A stretch of 64,000 bases of DNA from Zanthoxylum bungeanum (GCA_019454045.1 SKCR01021088.1:1-64000); one strand, 5' to 3'. Positions 18,556 through 30,473 are shown, numbered from the stretch's first letter. A program made the numbers and translations. The notes: generated by a model from the letters alone, not told the origin.

Positions 18556-21500
18556 TGTAGGCACTGCATTTTTACACATAAGTCTCTATGATGAGTCTCA
18601 TTTTGGAGACACTACCTTTTAAGTCACGGAGGTCACGGGAAACGGACATCGGAAGGGGAAATTCAGAATAAACAAGGTTCACTGTTTTCGTTGGTGCTAC
18701 GTTCGTGTATACGTTCGAACGTCAAACAGATTGCGGGCGTTCGTGCTGCGTTCGATGATGCGTTCGAACGGTGTCGGTAATTCTGGTTTTACTGCTAGCC
18801 TCACATTAAGCCCAATTCGCCCAACCTTGGCCACACGCCCAAGCCCACTTAAAACACATATTTAACACATGTGTGAAATCAAAACAAATCTAAAAATCAC
18901 ATACCAATTAAATAAAATACTTACACAAATTAAAGAAATTGCATGCCTAATCAAAAAAAATCAACAAACTAAATGCCTATCTAAACCAATCAATATAATC
19001 CTACCAAGTTAAAATCAATCAACCAATATTATTCCTAACTTAAAATATTGTATTCCTAAACCAAACAAATCAAATCCCTTTTTAAATACACAAATCCCTT
19101 TCCTTGTCAAGCCTAACCCTTGCCTATAAAAAGAACCATTCACCAACCTTCTAAAGGCTAGTGTAGGCACTGCATTTTTACACATAAGTCCCTAGATGAG
19201 TCTCATTTTGGAGACACTACCTTTTAAGTCACGGAGGTCACGGAAAACGGACATCGGAGGGGAATTCAGAATACAAGGTTCACTGTTTTCGTTGGTGCTA
19301 CGTTCGTGTATACGTTCGAACGTCAAACAGATTGCGGGCGTTCGTGCTGCGTTCGATGATGCGTTCGAACGGTGTCGGTAATTCTGGTTTTGCTGCTAGC
19401 CTCACATTAAGCCCAATTCGCTCAAACCTTGGCCCACACGCCCAAGCCCACTTAAAAACATATTTAACACATGGTGAAATTAAACAAATCTAAAAATCAC
19501 ATACCAATTAAATAAAATACTTACACAAATTAAAGAAATTGCATGCCTAATTAAAATCAATCAACAAACTAAATGCCTAATCTAAACCAATCAAATATAA
19601 TCATACCAAGTTAAAATCAATCAACCAATATATTATTCCCAAACTTAAAATATTGTATTCCTAAACCAAACCAAATCAAATCCCTTTTTAATACACAAAT
19701 CCCTTTCCTTGTCAAGCCTAACCCTTTGCCTATAAAAAGAACCATTCACCAACCTTCTAAAGGCCAGCTAGCTAATTCACACAAAAAACACACAGAAAAA
19801 TTACAGGAAGAACACACTCAAAAGAGAAGCAAAAGATAAAGAGGAGACGGCAGCGAAACCACAATGAAACAGTAGCAAAACGGACTCAAGACAGTAAGAC
19901 AACTAACGAGAACAGTGAACCGGGAGAGTTGCGGAGCATCCACCCTTCCGACGATCGTGTACCGTACATCCGAGAGGTGATTTAAAAGGTTAGACCTGAG
20001 GGTATCTTTCACACTTTTCTTATTTAATTTCTGGTCATTTACTTTGATTATATTTTCTGTATTTGTGGCATTTGTTGTGTGTATGATGCGTGTTGTGGGT
20101 ATTGGATGAATGGAAGAGTGTCGTCTCTTGTGGTATATAGGATGGAAACCCAGACGTAAATTTCGTAGCCGAATCCGAATGGACGGTAGTGCGGTCTGTA
20201 CTTGGGACACAACTCCACGTACCACTTGAGTAAAACGGCATCTCCTCTTGTTTTGAGTTGCGTTGGTTTATTTAATTCTTGTCATTTAAATTCTGCATGT
20301 TATTAATCCCGTATGATACGATCGAGTGCATGGGCTTAGTAAGTGCGATGAAAGGTTCCCTAATTGGAGGTTTAAATCCTTCACCACGATGCTCTGCCGC
20401 ACCGATTGATGTGTGTTCGGTTGAATGCGAAATACGTTCAATCGGACATACTTAGTTTGATATGATTGTCTTTATTTTCGTATGTATGATTCAACCGAGT
20501 GCATGGGCTTAGTAAGTGCAATGTGAGATCCCCTATGGGGAGGGGCTAAAGCCCTTTACCACGAGACTTTGCCGCGCCGGTTGATGTGTGTTCGGTTGGA
20601 TACAAGATACGTTCAATCGGGCACACTATGTTTAGTATTGTTGCTTTTCATTCTATGTATGCATGATTCAGTCGAGCGCATGGGCTTAGTACGTTGGTCT
20701 AAAGGTCCTCTCTTTGAGAGATCAAGAGCCCCAAAAGGCCACCTTTACGGCAGTACTTCGCCGCGCCCCTTTATTTTGTCGTTTATGTATTGCGTCCCAT
20801 TTCATGCATCAGATCTGTTCCAACTCGAACGCGCATGTATTTTGCCTTGTCATGCATCAGGTCTGTTCCCGTTCGAACGCGTTTACGAACGCAACTCGAA
20901 CACGCATGCATTTTTGCCTTATCATGCATCAGGTCTCACTTACGTTCGAACGCGTTCACGAACGCCACATGAACGCGAGCATTCTGTCTCATTTCCGTTC
21001 GAACGCGTTAACAAACGCCATACGAACGTGGGCATTCTGTTTCATTTCCGTTCGAATGCGTTTACGAATGCTACTCGAACGTGAGCATTCTGTTTCATTT
21101 CCGTTCGAACGCGTTTACGAACGCGACACGAACGCGAACCTTCTGTTTACCGTTCGAACGCGTTTACGAATGCTACACGAACGCGAACACACTGAACTGA
21201 GTCTGTCTTATCATATTCACGCATAATTGCCTCTTGGTTGATCGTTCTTGTGTTATATAGCCAACCGTATTATTTGTATTCATGCATTTATCCATTCCAT
21301 GTGTTCTTGGATTGTATTCAAGCATGATTAGGCTGTTAGCATGTTTATTCCATTGGTTGCGTCGTTTTCCTTGGTCTTGGATTTAACGCATTACGATTCA
21401 TATGCCTATGCCATGATGACTTTGGAGTATTATTTCTTGTGATATATCGGATGGAAACCCAGACATAAATTCCGTAGCCGATTCCGAATGGACGGTAATG

Positions 21501-22003
21501 CGGTCTGTACTTGGGATACAATTCCACGTATCACTTGGAAGAGTGCTCACATGTATGCTTGTGCGGATACTACGTATGCTTGTGTTTTCATGAATATGAT
21601 ATGCTGAATGAAGTTGTATGTTCATTGTTACTTTGAGGTATTTTGTTAGACATGTGTTATTAGATATGAGATATATGCGAAATGTATGTATGAGTGTTAT
21701 TTTGTACCCATGAATATAGAAGCATGATATTCTTAGAAATAAGTGTTACTTAAGCCTGATTAAATTATTACATAAATCCTTTCATTACAAGTGACATAAG
21801 TAAGGGACCATTCCGAACCCAACGGTTTGAGGTCTTCCCTTGCGAGGGGTGAGTGCGGCCTTAAATCTCATTTTCCCGGTTCACACCGGGTGGCGACTCC
21901 ATCATTCTCCGTTTAGTCCTCTGTTGGCTACTCCATATTTTTAGTATTTCTCAACTAGTGCCGCGAGCCTAGGAACGGCGTCGCCCAGGTCCTGTGTCCT
22001 ACA
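18556..22003 (+). repeat. Array B LTR2 (middle LTR)
   Basis: It is preceded by AAAGTGGGAGCGAC and begins TGTAGGCACTGC. It has the duplicated head (second start at 19162), TATA boxes at about 19125 and 19731, the complete middle part missing from LTR1, and ends GTGTCCTACA before a PBS at 22007. The middle holds three related units of about 185 bp (GCATGGGCTTAGTA..., from 20328, 20501 and 20679), each with adjacent short hairpins. Between about 18830 and 19700 it shows many single-base deletions relative to LTR1 and LTR3. Confidence 0.85.
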
Positions 22004-23169
22004 GTCTGGCGACTCCACTGGGGATATGAGAATTGGCCCCGAAATATTGTCTTGTAATGAGTGGATTTATGTTTTAATTGGCCATGTCTATAGTGGATAA
22101 GTGAGGGTTTAATCAAGGGCACTTTGAGGCTAGGTAATGGTTTGGTGTCTTCCTTCACTCACTACCTTTCTAGAAGGAAAAGCTGTGAGGATACCTACAT
22201 GACCATCTACTCGTAGCCTTTGTGATGGACTAATTTGGAGGACTCGTTGTTTATTCCTGACACCAAGCGATAAGAGCCTAAGAGGCTTGGGTATTTAAGT
22301 GAGCCTCGCTCCACCTTCCCTCTGGGGAATCTACAACGGGAAATCCATTTGACAGTCCGTCACACACCATAGCTCATTGGCACGTACCTTAGTGTATAAA
22401 AGGGATACGCTCACTTGGTCGCCTGAACCCTTGAGTGGGGAGACCTAGTTGTGGGCTATCCTTCGCCGGTGAGAGCCTTTGTCCATACTCTTGCAAATCC
22501 ACCCATAGACCGGTTTGTATGGTTAAAGTAACAATTATTTCCTTGAGAATGTGCTTATGGACCATCCTCATTTGGATGCAGTTGGACCATTATCAGAAAT
22601 GCGGGCTTGTTGGGCCATTTAAACTGGGGCAAGTTCGTATTGTATGACTATTATGGCCAAGCTTCTGAAATGTGATGGGCCATATGTGTGAAAATTATTA
22701 TGTTATGTTTTGTATTATCTCCCTCCTATGCTTGTGTTTGGGACATTATCGTTTGGATCCATTTGGACCATTTGTCATGGGATATGGACTTGTTGGGCCA
22801 TTTAAACTGGGACAAGAATATATCCCATGACTATCGGGCCAAAGGCGTCTAAGTGTTGATGGGCCACCTTGTGCTTGTGTTCGGAGTATTATCATTTGGA
22901 TTTAGTTGGGCTCCTTGCCATAAGATATGAACTGTTGGGCCATTTAAACTGGGACGTGTTCACTCTTATGACAGTCAGCCCAAAAGCTCCTAAAATGATA
23001 ATGGGCCGACTTGTTTGAAAATTTTATTGACTTAGTATGATTTATAAGTTATATGCCTCTTATGCACATCATGCATACATACATCATGTTAACCCTTGTG
23101 TTCTGAAAGCCATCATAGATTCCCGTTGGGTTAGAAAAAAGGGAAGACTCATCAAAACTGGGAACAGAC
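22004..23169 (+). other. PBS and leader of internal region 2
   Basis: The PBS TGGCGACTCCACTGGGGAT at 22007-22025 is identical to that of element A. The leader is collinear with 14566-15717, including the GGGCCATTTAAACTGGG repeats, and leads to the gag ATG at 23170. No ORF of interest. Confidence 0.75.
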
Positions 23170-24480
23170 ATGAGTGAATCAGATATTGAGGTGTCCCGTA
23201 TGGATCAGTTGGAAAACGGTCTCGCCAAGGTCACTGAACAGTTGCAAGCCTTGACTACTGCCATGACAAATATGGCTGGGCCCCATGCTAGGGGAAATTC
23301 TGAGAATGTAAGGCGCGAGGAGCCTCCGAATGGGTTGGGGGATGATATCCCCGCTTTTGATGATGATATGGCAGAGTATGCAACAGACAGAGTGATTGGG
23401 TCTCAAGCCGAGATACAGAAACTCAGGGATCAGGTTGAATTCGTTACCCGCAAGATGAGGGGTAAGAATGAAGATTTGCTAGATTATGAGACAATGAAGT
23501 TTGAGGAGCAGTTGCCAGCGCAGTTTAAGATGCCGGATTTGGCTAAGTTCAATGGGAATGGAGATCCGAGGGTGCATCTTCGTCAGTATGTGTCTGTTAT
23601 GAGTTCAGTTGGCTTGTCTCAGCGCCAGGTACAGAAAATGTTTGGGATGTCACTCGAGGGGGCACCTGTGGTATGGTACCATAACCTGGACAAGCAGGTT
23701 AAAGAAGATTGGAGGGAGCTAGCTGATGCTTTCTTAAAACAATATTTCACGGACCTTGAGATTGACTTGTCACTCCGTGACTTAGAAAATATCAAGCAGA
23801 AGCCGGAGGAAAATTTCAAGGAATATGTGGACCGCTGGAGGAGCCAGCTTCTGAAGATGCAGACCCGGCCCTCAGAAAAAGACCAGATCAAAATGATCAT
23901 CAAGGGCACCAAGCCCTCTATTTATGGAAAACTGAGGAGAATGACTTCGATGATTACTGATTTTCGACAGCTGAGGGAGACAGTTATGGATATTGAGGAG
24001 GAGGAAGCCGAGAACAGAAAGTTTTATGGACAGAACAGAAGGAATATTGGGGGACATTCAGGAACTATGCCTGCTACTAGGCTGAGGTCACTGCCATTAA
24101 GAACAGACGATTTTCTAACCTTGGTAAGCCTCTTTCAAAGGTATTCGAAAAGCTGAAGGCGCAAGGACTCTTAAAACCCTTGGAACCTAGGCCCATTCCA
24201 AATCATGTGCCACCTCACATGAACTTAAACTTATACTGTCACTTCCACCAAGAAAAAGGCCATGACACCGACAACTGCGCCCGCCTCAGACATGAAATCC
24301 AAACCTCATCGATGCCCATACAATACCCGGCCCAGAGAAAGAACAACCCAACGCACACAGAAATCCCCTACCCAACTACATGATCAACTCTGGCCTACCC
24401 GAAACCCTTGTCCTCCAAACTCTCAACCACTCAGCTTCATAAGAATAAGGGATAACAATGGCGAAGAACCATGGGCTGAA
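23170..24480 (+). pseudogene. Tat/Ogre-like gag, internal region 2 (more intact copy)
   Basis: An open frame of 328 codons (23170-24156) begins MSESDIEVSRMDQLENGL and includes FKMPDLAKFNGNGDPRVHL, the gag core APVVWYHNLDKQVKEDW, then LENIKQKPEENFKEYVDRW and KMIIKGTKPSIYGKLRRM. A frameshift near 24080 separates it from the knuckle LYCHFHQEKGHDTDNC (about 24229-24277). The glutamine-rich coiled N-terminus and Y-C-x-F-H-x3-G-H-x4-C knuckle are typical of Tat/Ogre Gag. It differs from the region 1 copy at many residues, so the two are not recent duplicates. Downstream, a short conserved stretch (24460-24650) has no recognised domain. Confidence 0.85.
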
Positions 24481-25009
24481 GAAGAGGGCACTGTTGTTTC
24501 TCCTAGTTTATCTTGCACTTTTAATAAAGACATTGATTTTGTTTACATGTTCGAACGTTTCCTCAACAATAATAAGGCGACCATTTTATTTATCTGCCTA
24601 AGACTATTACTTTCAAACTTGCAACATGAGTGTGTTCAATCTTGGTAATGTGATGCTCAAAGCGTAGGGAATCCTCAAAAGAAGCAAGCAGAAAAGATAA
24701 GTTAGCCATTCAGGAATTGGGAAATGGAGACAGTGGGACTGTTAGACTTGGAAAGAAACGGGTTCCTGGAACAAATCAGGGTAGACAGGTGGAAATGGTA
24801 CTTTCCCTAAGAGAAGAATGGTCATCAATGGAATCGACGGAAGACCTAACCCAACGAGATAGGAAACTCATTCACGCATGCATGCATACACGTAACATAT
24901 TTTGCATTCCTTTTTGTGTTTTGTGTTGTTTTGTGTTCACAGGTTTTGAAGAAGAAAGAGAGAAAGAGGCAAATGAAAGCCAGTCAGAAACATCAATATT
25001 AGCATCAGT

Positions 25010-26300
25010 ATCAGCATGGGGGCGAGGCCCATATCAATATCAAATAGGGGCGAGGCCCATATCAATATCAACATAGGGGCGAGGCCCACATCAGTATCAG
25101 TTCAGGGCCGAGGCCCACATCATCTTTAGCTTGGGGGCGAGGCCCATGTCAGCTCGAGGGCGAGGCCCATATCAATTTGGGGGCGAGGCCCATATCAGTA
25201 TCAGATCGAGGGCGAGACCCATATCAGTTCAGAAGAAGAAAGCCTATATTTAGTTCAGCTCGGGAATAAAGCCTACATTCGGTACAATCCAGGAACAAAG
25301 CCTCATGTCAGTATAGTTTGAGAACAAAGCTCAAGGGGAAGAAAGCCTCATATCAGTATAGCTTGAGAACAAAGCTCAAGGGGAAGAAAGCCTCATGTCA
25401 GTATAATTGAGAACAAAGCTCAGGAGGAATAAAGCCTCATTTCAGTATAATTTGATAACAAAGCTCAAGGGGAAGAAAGCCTCATGCCAGTTCAGTTCGG
25501 GAATAAAGCCCCCACTCAGTGCAGTTCAGGAAGAAAGCCTACATTCAGTTCAGTTCAGGAAGAAGGCATGCATTCAATACAGTTCAAGAACAAAGCCACA
25601 CAGTCAGCTCAGATCAGAGAACAAAGCTCGGGAGGAAAATAAAGCCTCATGTCGGTATAGTTTGAGAACAAAGCTCAAGGGGAAGAAAGCCTCATGTCAA
25701 CACAGTTCGGGAACAAAGCTCGGGAGGAATAAAGCCTCATCTCAACAGTTCGGGAACAAAGCTCGAGGAATAAAGCCTCATCTACACAGTTCGGGAATAA
25801 AGCCCCCACTCAGTGCAGTTCGGGAATAAAGCCCACATTCAATACAATTCAGGAAGAAAGCCTACGTCCAGTAAACTCGGGAATAAAGCCCACATTCAGT
25901 ACAATTCAGGAAGAAAGAAAGCTACATTCAGCTCAGTTCATGGATAAAGCACACAGTTAACACAGTCAGGGAACAAAGCTCACTCTCTACAACAATTTGG
26001 GAACAAAGCCCACAGTCAACATAATTGAAGGAAGAAAGCCTAGAGGAATAAAGCCTCATCTCAACAGTCCAGGAATAAGGCTCAGGAGGAATAAAGCCTC
26101 ATCTCAACACAGTTCGGGAACAAAGCTCGGAGGAATAAAGCCTCACCTCAGCAGTTCGGGAATAAAGCTCGGGAGGAATAAAGCCTCATCTTAACACAGT
26201 TCGAGAATGAACAAGCCGGGAACGGCACTCCAAGAATGGAAGCACAGTTCGAGAATGGACCACATCGCAGCACGGTTCGAGAATGGACCAGGGGTCGCAG
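25010..26300 (+). repeat. Field of short covarying hairpins, internal region 2
   Basis: The field starts with GGGC-GAG-GCCC units (25018-25215). It then runs as GGG/CCC, AGG/CCT, GAGG/CCTC and TTGAG/CTCAA stems around the loop AA(T/C/G)AAAG, for example TTGAG-AACAAAG-CTCAA at 25318-25334 and GAGG-AATAAAG-CCTC at 25424-25438. It ends with GTTC/GAAC-type units near 26200-26290. Unit order and stem sequences differ from region 1 and element A, but the design is the same. No coding function seen. Confidence 0.8.
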
Positions 26301-26443
26301 CACTCATCATCCAAATCAACTCAACTCAACACATGGTAAGTCAAGTGGCAGCTGGCGAGCCAGGTAAGTGAAAATGCATTGCATAACTTTGATAGGATTG
26401 TCACTATTGCACATTACACAAGTCCCATCAAAGTGGGGGCGAC

Positions 26444-29312
26444 TGTAGGCACTGCATTTTTACACATAAGTCCCTATGATGAGTCTCATTTTGGAGACAC
26501 TACCTTTTAAGTCACGGAGGTCATGGAAAACGGACATCAGAAGGGGAATTCAGAATAAACAAGGTTCATTGTTTTCGTTGGTGCTACGTTCGTGTATACG
26601 TTCGAACGTCAAACAGATTGCGGGCATTCGTGCTGCGTTCGATGATGCGTTCGAACGGTGTCGGTAATTCTGGTTTTACTGCTAGCCTCACATTAAGCCC
26701 AATTCGCTCAAACCTTGGCCCACACGCCCATGCCCACTTAAATCACATATTTAACACATTGTGAAATTAAACAAATCTAAAAATCACATACCAAATTAAA
26801 TAAAATACTTACACAAATTAAAGAAATTGCATGCCTAATTAAAATCAATCAACAAACTAAATGCCTAATCTAAACCAATCAAATATAATCATACCAAGTT
26901 AAAATCAATCAACCAATATATTATTCCCAAACTTAAAATATTGTATTCCTAAACCAAACCAAATCAAATCCCTTTTTAAATACACAAATCCCTTTCCTTG
27001 TCAAGCCTAACCCTTTGCCTATAAAAAGAACCATTCACCAACCTTCGAAAGGCTAGCTAGCTAATTCACACAAAAAACACACAGAAAAATTACAGGAAGA
27101 ACACACCCAAAAAGAGAAGCAAAAGATAAAGAGGAGACGACAGCGAAACCACAAGGAAACAGTAGCAAAACGGACTCAAGACAGTAAGACAACTAACGAG
27201 AACAGTGAACCGGGAGAGTTGCGGAGCATCCACCCTTCCGACGATCGTGTACCGTACATCCGAGAGGTGATTTAAAAGGTTAGACCTGAGGGTATCTTTC
27301 ACACTTATTCTTATTTAATTTCTGGTCATTTACTTTGATTATATTTTCTGTATTTGTGGCATTTGTTGTGTGTATGATGCGTGTTGTGGGTATTGGATGA
27401 ATGGAAGAGTGTCGTCTCTTGTGGTATATAGGATGGAAACCCAGACGTAAATTTCGTAGCCGAATCCGAATGGACGGTAGTGCGGTCTGTACTTGGGACA
27501 CAACTCCACGTACCACTTGAGTAAAACGGCATCTCCTCTTGTTTTGAGTTGCGTTGGTTTATTTAATTCTTGTCATTTAAATTCTGCATGTTATTTAATC
27601 CCGTATGATACGATCGAGTGCATGGGCTTAGTAAGTGCGATGAAAGGTTCCCTAATTGGAGGGTTAAAATCCTTCACCACGATGCTCTGCCGCACCGATT
27701 GATGTGTGTTCGGTTGAATGCGAAATACGTTCAATCGGACATACTTAGTTTGATATGATTGTCTTTATTTTCGTATGTATGATTCAACCGAGTGCATGGG
27801 CTTAGTAAGTGCAATGTGAGATCCCCTATGGGGAGGGGCTAAAGCCCTTTACCACGAGACTTTGCCGCGCCGGTTGATGTGTGTTCGGTTGGATACAAGA
27901 TACGTTCAATCGGGCACACTATGTTTAGTATTGTTGCTTTTCATTCTATGTATGCATGATTCAGTCGAGCGCATGGGCTTAGTACGTTGGTCTAAAGGTC
28001 CTCTCTTTGAGAGATCAAGAGCCCCAAAAGGCCACCTTTACGGCAGTACTTCGCCGCGCCCCTTTATTTTACCGTTTATGTATTGCGTCCCATTTCATGC
28101 ATCAGATTGTTCCCGTTCGAACGCGTTTATGAACGCAACTCGAACGCGCATGTATTTTTCCTTGTCATGCATCAGGTCTGTTCCCATTCGAACGCATTTA
28201 CGAACACAACTCGAACGCGCATGCATTTTTGCCTTATCATGCATCAGGTCTCACTTACGTTCGAAGGCGTTCACGAACGCCACACGAACGCGAGCATTCT
28301 GTCTCATTTCCGTTCGAACGCGTTAACAAACGCCATACGAACGCGGGCATTCTGTTTCATTTCCGTTCGAACGCGTTTACGAACGCTACTCGAACGTGAG
28401 CATTCTGTTTCATTTCCGTTCGAACGCGTTTACGAACGCGACACGAACGCGAACCTTCTGTTTACCGTTCGAACGCGTTTACGAACGCTACACGAACGCG
28501 AACACACTGAACTGAGTCTGTCTTATCATATTCACGCATAATTGCCTCTTGGTTGATCGTTCTTGTGTTATATAGCCAACCGTATTATTTGTATTCCTGT
28601 ATTTATCCATTCCATGTGTTCTTGGGATTGTATTCAAGCATGATTAGGCTGTTAGCATGTTTATTCCATTGGTTGCGTCGTTTGCCTTGGTCTTGATTTA
28701 ACGCATTACGATTCATATGCCTATGCCATGATGACTTTGGAGTATTATTTCTTGTGATATATCGGATGGAAACCCAGACATAAATTCCGTAGCCGATTCC
28801 GAATGGACGGTAATGCGGTCTGTACTTGGGATACAATTCCACGTATCACTCGGAAGAGTGCTCACATGTATGCTTGTGCGGATACTACGTATGCTTGTGT
28901 TTTCATGAATATGACATGCTGAATGAAGTTGTATGTTCATTGTTACTTTGAGGTATTTTGTTAGACATGTGTTATTAGATATGATATATATGCGAAATGT
29001 ATGTATGAGTGTTATTTTGTACCCATGAATATAGAAGCATGATACTCTTAGAAATAAATGTTATTTAAGCCTGGTTAAATTATTACATAAATCCTTTTAT
29101 TACAAGTGACATAAGTAAGGGACCATTCCGAACCCAATGGTTTGAGGTCTTCCCTTGCGAGGGGTGAGTGCGGCCTTAAATCTTATTTTCCCGGTTCACA
29201 CCGGGTGGCGACTCCATTATTCTCCGGTTTAGTCCTATGTTGGCTACTCCGTACTCCCACCTAGGCCGCGAGTCTAGGAACATCATGCGTCGCCCAGATC
29301 CTGTTGTCCACA
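26444..29312 (+). repeat. Array B LTR3
   Basis: It begins TGTAGGCACTGC after AAAGTGGGGGCGAC and ends GTTGTCCACA, followed by the TSD ATGAG. It is 2869 bp long, without the head duplication and without the LTR1 deletion, so it best represents the ancestral LTR. The TATA box is at about 27020. The 96-nt motif copies are at 27421-27516 and 28754-28849, and the minisatellite at about 28105-28505. Confidence 0.87.
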
Positions 29313-29317
29313 ATGAG

Positions 29318-29601
29318 GTTACAAGAGTAGATGTTCATTGAGCATATTGTATGTATAGCACAAATCTTTGTAATTGCTTTGGTGAGTAATAAAAAGGTTG
29401 GGCATTGTCCTGTAAAGCTTGTGTCTTATATTTACTTGATGTGTTGATTGTTTGTGGGCGTACTGTGAGGGTGTGTGAACATTGTGGGCGACGGCTTGTG
29501 ACTTGTGTGTGTGTGCTCGTGCGAGAAGGCTGACTAAGTTGTGCGAACTTAGTGCCGCACTCGGCTAAGGAAATTTGGGGTCGAAATTTAGCCGTGTGAC
29601 A
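29318..29601 (+). repeat. Chromovirus 3' LTR, second part
   Basis: This continues the LTR interrupted at 11512. It contains a likely polyadenylation region (GAGTAATAAAAAGG near 29382) and ends CCGTGTGACA. It is followed by GTTACCATGGTTACCATG, a short tandem duplication in the flanking DNA. Confidence 0.7.
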
Positions 29602-30473
29602 GTTACCATGGTTACCATGCAATCGTTATTAGCTTTGCTGGCCGTCACTTTTTCTACTCTAAGTCACCGCCCTAAGCAAATAAATTAAAGGCAATTTTTG
29701 TACGAAAATTGCCTATTTATACAATAAATACAAGTAAAAAAAATTAGAAGTTTGTCATTTATGTAAATACATAAGTTTTTTTAAATCATTTTTGTAATTG
29801 TCTCAAAATCAAATTTAGGAAAAAACAACATAATCCACAAATACACCCCCTTAATTTTGTAAATGGATATATACACTCCAAAAATTTCTTAAAAGAACAT
29901 ATACACTCCAAAGTTTCATAAAAATGAAAAATACACCCTCAAAATTTCGATCAGTAACTAGAAATTAACATTAAAAATTATGCTATCAAATTAAAATATT
30001 AATAATTATTGCCCCTTCTCAATTCAAAAAAAAAAATATATTTTTATAAAATTTTGGGGTGTATTTGTTTTTTATATGAAAATTTGGAGGTATATATGTC
30101 ATTTAACTAAATGTATGTCCATTTTCAAAACTAATAAAATGTGTTGGTTAATTATACGAAATTTTTGGGATGCATATGTTAGATTTTCCTTAAAATTTAT
30201 AATAACGGACAACATTAGAAGTAATTATTTTGTACGATACAAACATATGCACCTTATAAATTTTACATACAAAACTTAATAACATAAAACCTCAAAATTA
30301 ATATTGTTGACGGTTGTTTCATTCCAAGAATAATATGGGAAATTAACTCATCGAACAAATCTCCCTCAACAATGAATTTGTTTGACTAAAATGAAACCAA
30401 AGCAGACTTATAAAACAGACATGATAAACATAAAGTGTATGTGGTTCGGCGGATAGTGACTCCAACGTACGTT
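29602..30473. other. AT-rich flank with a MITE; no gene
   Basis: Apart from the foldback element at 29811-30198, this stretch has no credible ORF. 30305-30473 contains a GTGGTTCGGCGGATAGTGAC motif reminiscent of plant LTRs, but no ends could be defined. Confidence 0.4.
29811..30198. mobile_element. Foldback MITE, MULE-like
   Basis: The two halves are imperfect reverse complements over well over 100 bp. The left half starts AAATTTAGGAAAAAAC...AATACACCCCC. The right half, read in reverse, starts AAATTTTAAGGAAAATCTAAC...ATACACCCC. Repeated ATATACACTCC words occur inside. Long terminal inverted repeats with no coding capacity suggest a Mutator-like MITE. A 9-bp TSD could not be confirmed. Confidence 0.5.

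Larger units (their letters stand above)
11513..29312 (+). mobile_element. Array B: LTR-internal-LTR-internal-LTR Tat-like retrotransposon dimer
   Basis: Three LTRs (11513-14543, 18556-22003, 26444-29312) alternate with two internal regions, each with its own PBS, gag, hairpin field and polypurine tract. The whole 17.8-kb unit is flanked by one 5-bp TSD, ATGAG (11508-11512 and 29313-29317). No TSD is seen at the inner LTR borders. The internal regions are clearly diverged (gag residue changes, quite different repeat fields), so this is not a recent duplication of one copy. Neither internal region encodes protease, RT, RNase H or integrase. The gag type and tRNA-Arg PBS point to the Tat/Ogre lineage, in non-autonomous form. 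Confidence 0.88.
948..29601 (+). mobile_element. Decayed Ty3/gypsy chromovirus, split by two nested elements
   Basis: Domain order is gag C-terminus, CCHC knuckle, protease, RT, RNase H, integrase, chromodomain, then an LTR beginning TGTAAGCCCCC at 11006, preceded by a purine tract (AAGGTGGGGG, 10991-11000). The 5' LTR and N-terminal gag are missing, cut at 948. Element A interrupts the integrase at 5111-9694. Array B interrupts the 3' LTR at 11513-29312, and the LTR resumes at 29318 and ends GTGTGACA at 29601. The C-terminal chromodomain identifies a chromovirus. I cannot assign the clade with certainty. Many stops and frameshifts make it non-coding today. Confidence 0.85.
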
